From Astropecten irregularis (Eukaryota > Echinodermata > Asteroidea > Paxillosida > Astropectinidae), in contig OZ020250.1 of the NCBI GenBank assembly GCA_963971285.1, positions 14,368,499 through 14,432,498 on the forward strand: DNA of 64,000 nucleotides, read 5' to 3'. Positions 33,301-42,308 of this stretch are shown here, piece by piece. Position numbers and translations under genes: made by a program. The notes beneath the pieces were generated by a model. It did not search any database. It was given only the letters and a program-made list of their open reading frames with translations, and was not told the origin of the DNA. Position 1 is the first letter of the stretch, and every line of letters begins with the position of its first letter.

Positions 33301-36300
33301 CAGTGAGCACCAATCACAGAGCCATTCCACAACAATCAACCGACCGACCATCCAATCAACCAATCTACCAACCGACCGACCAACAACCAACCAACCGACA
33401 GTCCGACCGACAACCGACCGACCAACAACCAACCAAACGACAGTCCAACTGACCAAACGACTGATCAACTGACCAAACAATCGACGGTCTGACTGACCAA
33501 CCGACTGACCATCAACCAACCAAACGACAGTCCAACTGACCAAACGACCAATCAACTGACCAACCAATCGACGGTCTGACTGACCATCAACCAACCAAAC
33601 GACAGTCCAACTGACCAACAGACTGATCAACTGACCAAACAAACAACCAAACGACAGTCCGACTGACCAACAGACTGATCAACTGACCAAACAACCAACC
33701 AAACGACAGTCTGACTGACCAACAGACTGATCAACTGACCAAACAACCAACCAAACGACAGTCCGACTGACCAACAGACTGATCAACTGACCAACAACCA
33801 ACCAAACGACAGTCCGACTGATCAACTGACCAAACAACTGACCATCAACCAACCAAACGACAGTCCAACTGACCAAACTACCAATCAACTGACCAACCAA
33901 TCGACGGTCTGACTGACCAACCGACCGACCGACCAACAACCAACCAAACGACAGTCCAACTGACCAACCAATCGACGGTCTGACTGACCAACCGACTGAC
34001 CATCAACCAACCAAACGACAGTCCAACTGACCAACAGACTGATCAACTGACCAAACAAACAACCAAACGACAGTCCGACTGACCAACAGACTGATCAACT
34101 GACCAAACAACCAACCAAACGACAGTCCGACTGACCAACAGACTGATCAACTGACCAAACAACCAACCAAACGACAGTCCGACTGACCAACAGACTGATC
34201 AACTGACCAACAACCAACCAACCGACACTTCGACTGACCAACAGACTGATCAACTGACCAAACAACCAACCAAACGACAGTCCGACTGACCAACCGACTG
34301 ACCAACAACCAACCAATCGAAAGTCCATCTGACCAACCGACTGACCAACAACCAACCAACCGACACTTCGACCGACCAACAGACTGACCAACAACCAACC
34401 AACCGACACTTTGACTGACCAACAAACTGACCAACAACCAACCAAACGACAGTCCGACTGATCAACAGACTGACCAACAACCAACCAACCGACACTCCGA
34501 CTGATCAACAGACTGACTAACAACCAACCAACCAACCGACACTCCGACTGACCAACATACTGATCAACTGACCAAACAACCGACAGTCCGACTGACTGAC
34601 CAACAACCAACCAATCGAAAGTCCGACTGATCAACAGACTGACCAACAACCAACCAAACGACAGTCCGACTGATCAACAGACTGACCAACAACCAACCAA
34701 ACGACAGTCCGACTGATCAACAGACTGACCAACAACCAACTAACCGACACTCCGACTGATCAACAGACTGACCATCAACCAACCAAATGACAGTCCGACT
34801 GACCAACCGGCTGACCAACAACCGACCAAACGACAGTCCGACTGATCAACAGACTGACCAACAACCAACCAATCGAAAGTCCGACTGACCAACATACTGA
34901 TCAACTGACCAACCAACCGATTGACTGACTGAATCACTTCATCAACTTAATTCCTCAAAAACAATTTCTGCAACTCAAGTTTGAGGGATGATATCTTTTT
35001 TGTTACTGATCTATGAACGGTGAAACTGTTATCATTGGAAAGCGTGATTATTTTTCTTTACAATGTGTCATTTGTTATACTAATGTTATCGTGGAATGTA
35101 CAGTCCTGATAAATATGCAGCAATGTCCAAAATGAAATGTTGCAATATTCGTTGTTTTCACCAGTGAATTCCCAATCGTTTCGAAGATGGACTGAGTTTG
35201 ATGAATGGTGTTGATGCGCTGATGCGTGAAAGCACGGTCCAAACATGGTGTATTCTCATTTGCATTTGGCAACATTTCGCTTCTGACTTTGCCCTTTATT
35301 CAGGAGAAATGCACATTCCATGATTACATAATCACAACAGATGGCACATCATTGTAAAGAGGCATAATGAAGCTTTCCAATGATACCAGTTTCACTGTTC
35401 ATAGATCAGTAACAAAAAGGATATCATCCCTCAAATGTGAGTTGCAGAACTTTTTTTGAGGGGTTTAGTACTATCCACCCAACCATTCATTCACTCAATC
35501 TGTCTGGCACGGGCAATCCACTAACTCCACCTACTAGGAAACTCCCCATATCCACCCATCTAACCAAGCATCCACTCAGTCCACAAGTTAGCAATCAATA
35601 AAACCAACCATTCCCTAGAGTTGGAGTAGAGTCCCTAGATCCGAGTACAGAGTACTCCAAGTACTTCAAGGTTTGAGTACTGGGCCGAGTCCGAGTACAT
35701 TGGTGACGAGTCCAAGTCCTAAGTATTGAGTACGAGTACATTCAACATGTTCAAGGTCGAGTACAGGGCCAAGTCCGAGTACCAAAGTCCGAGTACAGTA
35801 CCAACGCACAGTGCAAAAAATTGCATTTTGTTCCACATTGTTTCACAAAGATGTTTATAATTGGATTTTGATCATGTTGTTGTGCCACTCTTCTCAGAAA
35901 TTATTGTTTTTCAAACAATGACAGGTGCTGCTTACTCCATTTGATTCTAAACTCCCGATGATCTTCATACTCCCATTGTATAATGTAATTTATCAGAAAT
36001 TGGCAACATTATCAAACGTGAAATTGTAATAAATATTAAATACTCCCAAATTTCTAGTACATGGAATCGAGTACGGGCCAAGTACATATATTTTTGAGTA
36101 CTTTTTATCGAGTACGGGCCAAGTACATTATGAGTAAGAGTACTCCAACACTGTCATTCACTAGATTCATCTGCTAACAACAAACATCACTCAACGACAA
36201 TTCAATCCTTGGTCAAATCTTGGTCTTACCTTTCTTAACCGATTCAAATCGCCTGTCCACAAAGCCAAATTGGAGTGGGTGATGTGGTTCAAGATGAGAT

Positions 36301-39300
36301 GATCAAGGCCACCAAACCTCATCTTGGCCTCATCAATCAGTCTCTTGGTGTCCTCTTGTTTGGCCATGTCCAGAGGAAGATAGAAGGCCTCCTTGGCTCC
36401 TAGCTCTTTGCACTTGGCCACGACCTGTTAGACAAATCATATTCAATGATCAATCTATGCCGGTTGTTGAAAGGAGGCCTGAAATTCTCCTTTTGCTAGC
36501 TCTGAACTTTGATGATACAATAGAACTGCTTGAAATTAAAAACGCCTGGCTTCTGGATTTTCTTCATGATCAATGTGGCCTCAATCTGTCAATCATGTTT
36601 AAATGCCAACTATGATCTAGGACACAACACAGCAAGAGCTTGAAGTTGATAGTTGAAGGCTTGGGATTATAGAAGCTCAAGACCCCGTGAAAAGCCTTAG
36701 CCTGGCTTTTTGATGGCTTGGCCCAACATGTATTGAAGTTTCTCAATCTGAGAGAATAGCCTTGAGGACGGAGCACATCAGTCCTTTGGGTTGATTATCA
36801 CACCTACCTGTTGTAGTACAGCTTCTCTGCGTGCTGTGATGAGGACTCTTGCTCCTAGTCTTGCATACTGATAGGCAACTTCCTCACCTATCCCTGTACT
36901 GGCTCCAGTGATGACCACTCGCTTACCAGCAATGCTAGCTACAATTCAACAAAAGATGCATCTAGAACGGTAACACTTAAAACCAAGTTTATGGGTCAAA
37001 TCTTGGCCATCCCGCCCAAGGTGCCTATCCCGAACTACTCCTCTCTACTGTGTCTAGCTGTAATCAGTATTCTAGCAATGCCGGTCAGCACCATACGGGG
37101 ACAGCCGGCAGTCTCAGCCCTTCCGACCAGCACTGATATGAAAAACCATGTTATCGACCCGCACAAAAAAATCTTTAAAATCACAGAAAATGCACAAGTT
37201 TATTCACTGAAAGAACAGTAAGATTTTGACTTGGAGACAAATTTGGGAAGATAAATTGACGAGATCCCCAATTAATAACTTAATCACTAAATTAACTTAA
37301 TATTGCTGACACACTCATGTACGTATAGACTTGCATTTAGCTACAAATACAAATAACAATGTATTACTATTACTTTTTAGGCCTATTATCTCCTGGACCC
37401 CGGCCATTGCCGGCCGTGAGGGCTAAGCTAGCTAGGGGTACGGTGAGAGCTCCGCTTGCTAAGCTTCACAATAATAACTTTTTTAAAGTAAATTTAGCCG
37501 GCACTATAAACAACACTAACCATACCATTAGTCCGAGTAACTTGGACCCTAAAAATCGCCTTTTTTAACATTTGGACATGGTCTGGCAATAGTAGGGTCC
37601 AAGAACCTTGTTTGCATTTTGGTTGCAAGAGCTCCATTTTGCAATGTTTTGCCTCTACCCTGAGTCAAAATCCTGTGATTTCACCTCCAAAACGATCCCA
37701 AAATGTCTCATGCGGCCAGCTATGGACCAAGGGAGAATTGGAGATTCCAATAATGACACTTGAGGTTTACTCAAATTTTTTGAAGAAAAGATCATTTTTC
37801 CCCTAAAAATGGGCACAGAGACCTCCTATAAAATGAGCACAGTGTCCGTTGGGTTGGCCATCTTGGTTTTGAATGTAAATAACACAAGCATAGTCTGGTT
37901 CCCTGCTCAGAGACTCCCTGATGACTCTTATTAAAAATCTTAGGTCACGTATCGGCTACGGTTAAAAATAGAACATGACACAGCTGTCCTGTCTGCGCAG
38001 GCGCGGAAGCTAGTAGTAGTATTAGAGTTTAGCGAGATTAAATTTTAGCATTCATTTTTGCACTTTTGTAAGCACATGCAATTTTATCTGGACAGAATAA
38101 GAAATCAAAGAGTGGGGAAAAAACATACAACAAACTCCTCAAAAGTACATAATAGGAAAAGTGCTCTGTTGTAGGTGAACAATAATTATGCTCTACTTTA
38201 GTAGGCCTACTTGGGCTAACTGTAGCCGGAATGAAACATATTTACATGACGTGTCTTTCCCTAAAGTACATGACCTCGCGTGACCTGTCGGAAATAGCCG
38301 AAAGTCAACGTTACTATCCGAAGTTGAACGAAAACGAGTTTGTAATGTTTCGGATTTTTCCGTAAAAAGTCAGAAATTGACTTTTTTGGTCACGTGACCC
38401 TCCAGTACACGTAGCCGATACCGGACCCTATATTTGACAGACAATAGTCGGGCGCTTTTTGGGTCCGGGAACCAGACTAACACAAGCACTGCCTGTGTGC
38501 GCACGCGCATGTGATTGCCGACAACTGTTTACTGAATGGGCTAATGGCTATAGGATGTGATAGTCTTGAAATCGGCCGCGCCGTTTGTGGGGATTTGCAT
38601 CATTTGTACTTTATGGCAATATTTGTTCACTCGCGCAAGCATCCCCACAAACGGCGCGGGGATGGGTCAAGATGGCTGACCCAACGGACACTGTGCTCAT
38701 TTTATAGGAGGTCTCTCTGCCCATTTTTAGGGGAAAAATGATCTTTTCTTCAAAAAATGTGAGTAAACCTTGTCATTATTGGAATCTCCAATTCTCCAAT
38801 TCAGACCTAGGGTTACGTAACCCTAGCTCTGACATGGGGACAGGGACCTAAGGTCCCTGTCCCCATGTCAGACCTAGGGTTACGATCATCGCAACTAGTT
38901 TTGGAGGTGAAATCACAGGATTTTGACTCAGGGTAGAGGCAAAACATTGCAAAATGGAGCTCTTGCAACCAAAATGCAAACAAGGTTCTTGGACCCTACT
39001 ATCGCCCGACCATGTCCAAATGTTAAAAAAGGCGATTTTTAGGGTCCAAGTTACTCGGACTACCATACCATGGAGGTAGAAATTCTACCATGTTCTAACA
39101 TGCTCTAGACTAACTAACGTTATACTGAAGAAAAAAATGGCATTAGTCTACTTCCAAATTCATGAAAGTTAAGGCAGGCTCCCGTTTTGGGAATGAACAC
39201 GTCTGCCTAAAACTAGGCATGTTACTAACAGTAACATGCCTAACGTTAGTTTGTTACTTGTTAGCCTACTTGTTAATGTTAATACTATACAAGTTTATGC

Positions 39301-39425
39301 ATGATGTAGGCAAGGAGCCCTAACGTTACAACTCAACTTTCAAGCCTACCTGGGTTGAACCTGTCGATGAAACAAAATGCAATATAAGCTGCAATTATCA
39401 CGAGGATATATTTCATCAGCCCCAT
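30386..39425 (-). CDS. HSD11B1L: HSD11B1L-like short-chain dehydrogenase, array gene 2 (divergent paralogue)
   Basis: Same enzyme type and exon plan as gene 1. Exons 5' to 3': 39425-39350, 36938-36808, 36424-36230, 33114-33012, 31928-31800, 30663-30386; 912 nt, 303 aa, stop TAA. N-terminus MGLMKYILVIIAAYIAFCFI is a membrane segment with different side chains from its sisters. The cofactor motif TGASTGIG and LILNHIT are unchanged. The tetrad is N139, S166 (VISSF), Y179 and K183, but the active-site stretch reads YCAAK rather than YSASK. The segment after LNHIT (HSNLALWTGDLNRLRK) and the last exon are the most diverged in the array, the last 20 residues ending IIHNSTLP. This suggests a changed substrate or dimer surface. 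All splice sites are GT-AG. Introns 1 and 3 are expanded by DNA elements and a minisatellite. Confidence 0.91.
30862..30897 (-). ncRNA. Hammerhead-ribozyme-like motif, probably inactive
   Basis: On the minus strand CTGATGA (30894-30888) is followed by a perfect or G-U paired stem GGCTAG/CTAGTC with loop AGCAGA, then AAAAC where GAAAC is expected (core G12 changed to A). This is a relic of the kind found at ends of Penelope-like and related retroelements. It lies in intron 5 of gene 2. Confidence 0.4.
31311..31674. mobile_element. MITE family W, copy 6
   Basis: It starts TAAATGTAATATCAAACTTT and ends TACCAAAGTATGATACTACC plus TTTA. It ends about 125 bp from exon 5 of gene 2, in intron 5. Confidence 0.88.
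32060..32388. mobile_element. MITE family W, variant subfamily, copy 7 (3' truncated)
   Basis: It starts TAAAGGTATAATACATGATT and shares AATTTGAGCTCAATCGGACA with copy 3, but the closing inverted repeat is missing after TTTCTGTTTGGGCTTCTTG. It is in intron 4 of gene 2. Confidence 0.8.
32477..32902. mobile_element. hAT-like element, 8-bp target duplication GTCAGGAC
   Basis: The ends CAAAGATTATA and TATAATCTTTG are inverted, and GTCAGGAC lies on both sides (32469-32476 and 32903-32910). It is non-coding, 426 bp, in intron 4 of gene 2, close to exon 4. Confidence 0.88.
33345..34935. repeat. Minisatellite in gene 2 intron 3, tetranucleotide-based
   Basis: Four-base modules (ACCA, ACTG, ATCA, ACAG) build units of about 43-52 bp such as GACAGTCCGACTGACCAACA. 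The transcribed minus strand is G/T-rich (GGTTGGTTGTTGG). Antisense frames up to 184 codons are repeat artefacts. Confidence 0.95.
34953..35462. mobile_element. TIR element (CCTCAAAAACAATTTCTGC)
   Basis: The left arm of about 90 bp (through TTTGAGGGATGATATC, GTTACTGATCTATGAAC) is matched inverted at the right end (GTTCATAGATCAGTAACAAA, GATATCATCCCTCAAA). It is non-coding, in intron 3 of gene 2, next to the minisatellite. Confidence 0.85.
35615..36153. mobile_element. hAT-like element with GAGTAC-rich ends
   Basis: The right end TACTCCAACACTG and the left end TAGAGTTGGAGTA are inverted, and the ends are loaded with GAGTAC and CCGAGTAC motifs. A CAGTGTTGG-type terminus is typical of hAT elements. 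Flanks CCATTCCC and TCATTCAC are an imperfect 8-bp duplication. Confidence 0.65.
37891..38479. mobile_element. DNA element M3 nested in M2, 9-bp target duplication
   Basis: The ends TAGTCTGGTTCCC and GGGAACCAGACTA are flanked by perfect ACACAAGCA (37882-37890 and 38480-38488). It is 589 bp and has inner inverted blocks such as CACGTATCGGCTACGG and GTAGCCGATACCGG. It is younger than M2. Confidence 0.92.
38807..38872. repeat. Double perfect palindrome inside the right arm of M2
   Basis: CTAGGGTTACGTAACCCTAG (38807-38826) is a perfect 20-bp palindrome. Next to it 38828-38872 has two 22-bp arms (TGACATGGGGACAGGGACCT and complement) around one central A (38850). The left arm of M2 lacks this block, so it is an insertion or local rearrangement. 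Confidence 0.9.
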
Positions 39426-40080
39426 GTTGTATACCCGTCCAGTAGAAATCCAATTCTAGGTTTTGAATTGATTTCTGCAGCCAAATATTACTCAGAATTG
39501 ATATTTTGTCGAAGAAACTGTACTGAGACTATTACGTCAAGGTACCCTTTTCAGATTCACGCTTTGCTAGGTATTGTAATAGTCTGGTTCCATTCTCATG
39601 AGCTCCCCAAACTGCAGGGTAGGAGACAGAGAGGGCGCACACACACCCTAACCACCTTGGGGGCGGGGCAAGCGAAGGGGCGAAACAAATTGGTTTCCAA
39701 GGGCTCAAATTAGGCCTTCTTGGATCCTAGTTCTTTGCACAATACGAGCGTGTATAGTGCATTATTATAACTTATGGAAGTTCCTGGACGAACCATCTAC
39801 TTTCCGTTCAGAAACTCATGCTCTTTTGTTCCAGTTCTATAAGTAGATAGGCCCTTTGCATACTGGCTATAATGCCTAGTAGTATTATCAAGTTCATAAT
39901 CAAGCCAGAAATTATTTTGAGGTATGTCTTTCTTTCTATTATGAAGTATTAATTGGCTATATTAATCACAATGATCACCGTACCGTGGTTGTATGCTCAA
40001 CTTCGGTTTTTGTGTGTGTAGTTTTAATCAACATGGACCCATGCACCTGTCACTGTTTTCTGAGTCGAGTCGAGTCATTT

Positions 40081-40453
40081 TAAAGGTAGTATCACACAAT
40101 TGGTAAGAGACCAGAACAGAAATGTACACAGATTTACGTATAACTTACAGGGTATGAAGATGGTGGTGGTAGAAACATACCGTTAAAATGTTTCCTCCTG
40201 AAATGGTGTATTTATCCAGAAATTATAGTAAAACAACGACCGAAAATCTTTTGGATCTTTTAAAAGATCAAAAATAAACGAGAAAAGACTTAAGAAATAC
40301 TGTGGCTGTTTTTTTTTCACTGTTTTCTCAAAAAGTGGGCAACGTATAATTATGGGACTGAAATTTTCACAGATGACTTACTGTATCTGTCTTGGTATTT
40401 TTGCCCATGAATCTGTATTTCTTTGATAAAAACCAAAGTACAATACTACCTAT
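40081..40453. mobile_element. MITE family W, copy 8, inside a GAGTC repeat
   Basis: It starts TAAAGGTAGTATCACACAAT and ends AACCAAAGTACAATACTACC. GAGTCGAGTCGAG flanks it on both sides, so it inserted into a small pentanucleotide repeat. It lies between genes 2 and 3. Confidence 0.85.
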
Positions 40454-40699
40454 AATGTCGAGTCGAGCCAATTATTTAGCTCAAGTCAATTTGACTCACA
40501 TATCTGGAAATAAACAAACACCAAAAGCTATAGAGATGGGTATTTTATGTACACCCGGGTCCGGTCACAACCTGTCACGGTGATGCATGTGAAGCAATAT
40601 TTAGGCCATACTCTGAAAAACCCTTTCACACGGTTGCACCACTAAGGACCATAATAATTTACAATGTCACACAGTATTCTATGTCACAGTTAATTATTA

Positions 40700-40870
40700 A
40701 AATGAAAAGTGAACAAAGAAACATTTACTGGAGCGGGATTCGAACCGGCGACCTCCTGAACACTGTACAGGCGCGCTCCACCAAGCTAAAGGTCGCCGGT
40801 TCAAATTTTTCTATGTTCACTTTTCAATGGCTTTAAATGATTTCAGTCAGTTTCCCTTGTGGTTATTTAT
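40700..40870. repeat. SINE family G, fused inverted pair
   Basis: A minus-strand copy (40700-40790: GTGAACAAAGAAACATTTAC, GGGATTCGAACCGGCGACC) joins a plus-strand fragment (40791-40870: GGTCGCCGGTTCAAATTTTT). Confidence 0.8.
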
Positions 40871-40884
40871 TATCATTATTTGCA

Positions 40885-41208
40885 GCAAAGTTTGATTTTG
40901 GTTTAAAGAACCCATATACGATATACGTATATAGTCCCATATACGATTCCCACTTTTAAAGAAAACAGTGAAAAACGGCCACAGTATTTCTTAAGTCTTT
41001 TCTCTTTTATTTTTGATCTTTTAAAAGACCAAAAATATTTTCGGTCGTTGTTTGGAGACTGTACTCTTTTCTGGATAAATACAGCATTTCAAGCGGAAAT
41101 ATTTTAACGGTATGTTTCTACCAGCATCATCTTCATACCCTGTAAGTTATAGGTAAATCTGTGAACATTTCTGTTTTGGCTTCTTACCAAAGTATGATAC
41201 TACCTTTA
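40885..41208. mobile_element. MITE family W, copy 9 (5' degenerate)
   Basis: The left end is eroded (GCAAAGTTTGATTTTGG), while the right end ACCAAAGTATGATACTACC plus TTTA is intact. GATCTTTTAAAAGACC lies centrally. Confidence 0.8.
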
Positions 41209-41290
41209 ACTCCTTCTTTCCCAAAACGGCACGGATATGGAACTCTCTATCAGAAGAAATAACTTCAGGACACAACTAAATTCTCTAGCG
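41209..41290 (+). pseudogene. LINE ORF2 C-terminal relic
   Basis: The plus-strand frame reads FFPKTARIWNSLSEEI and then stops. F.PRT...WN.LP.E(I/V) is the standard C-terminal signature of CR1/L2-type non-LTR proteins. Only about 20 residues remain. Confidence 0.6.
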
Positions 41291-41502
41291 CGCGCTCTAC
41301 ACAAACATTTTCAGTTGGTATGAGCCGTCCATAATTTTATCAGTCACGTTCTGAGTGATGCTCCCTGGGAGCTTTTCAGAGTACCAGATCCAGATCCAGA
41401 TCGAGACCATTCGATAAAACGGTACCGTATTAAATTCCAATTTATTTTGCCCATTGCGACAGGGCAAGTCAGGGCATCAACACAAAACCACTCAAACTTC
41501 TG

Positions 41503-41833
41503 CAAAAATAACTTTCGTATAAATTGCTTAAAGACATGTTATATAGTAATAGTCATCTCACTGTTAAAAATCCAGTCCCATACGGTGCCCACTTTTTGAG
41601 AAAAAAGTGAAAAACGGCCACAGTATTTCTGAAGTCTTTTCTATTTTATTTTTGATGTTTTACAAGATCCGATTTCGGTCGTTGTTTTACTTATTTCTGG
41701 ATAAATACACCATTCAGGCGGAAACATTTAACGGTATGTTTCTACCACCAACATCTTCATACCCTAAAAGTTATACGTAAATCTGTAAACATTTCTGTTT
41801 TGGTGTCTTACCAAAGTATAAAACTACCTTTAT
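41503..41833. mobile_element. MITE family W, copy 10 (5' degenerate)
   Basis: The right end ACCAAAGTATAAAACTACC plus TTTA and the block AATCCAGTCCCATACGGTGC identify the family. Confidence 0.78.
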
Positions 41834-42042
41834 GAACAATCTTGAATGACTTATGAGAGACAAAATACACGTACGGTCAATCGTCCAAATTGGGGCCCAA
41901 CTTTGTAGATTTAGGAAAATACCAAATAGAGGGTTAGGAAAAAATGTATACGTTAATCACGCCGTGGGAATAAAGGAAAGGGAAGATTCCTCTTTCAATG
42001 CAATATCAACAGAAACAAACTCTTTCGAAATCTCAACTCAGT

Positions 42043-42048
42043 TTTATT
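42043..42048 (-). terminator. Candidate poly(A) signal of gene 3
   Basis: AATAAA on the minus strand, about 260 nt after the gene 3 stop. A homologous AATAAA lies at 62887-62892, about 255 nt after the gene 6 stop, within a conserved context (AGTTTTATTAATCA), which supports function. Confidence 0.5.
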
Positions 42049-42308
42049 AATCAATCTTTAAAATATCTTCTTTGTTTCTGAGAACAAACAGAGAACAATA
42101 TTTGTTTAATTTGAAATTACATGAAGCTATTCGGAACCACCTAATAATAGTCAAAAAGGTATGCAGCATTAGACAATGCTGATGCCAACTCTTATAATTT
42201 AATTGGAGCGTGATTGACGTTGACGATTGAAGATGTCTGTATTTCCATGCCAGTCGATATGGTTCCTGGTTCGAATCCAGTACAAGCATGCAGAGTTTAA
42301 GATACAAA

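Larger units (their letters stand above)
37529..39062. mobile_element. Long-TIR DNA element M2 with 9-bp target duplication
   Basis: The ends TAGTCCGAG and CTCGGACTA are flanked by perfect CCATACCAT (37520-37528 and 39063-39071). The inverted arms are about 350 bp (AAGAACCTTGTTTGCATTTT, GGTGAAATCACAGGATTTTG). A second element (37891-38479) and a palindromic insert (about 38800-38886) are nested inside. It lies in intron 1 of gene 2. It is Mutator-like by target-site size; no transposase is seen. Confidence 0.9.

Noticed and set aside
33295..34937. Minus-strand frames of up to 184 codons rich in Val, Gly and Trp
   Set aside because: Reading of the tetranucleotide-based minisatellite in gene 2 intron 3.
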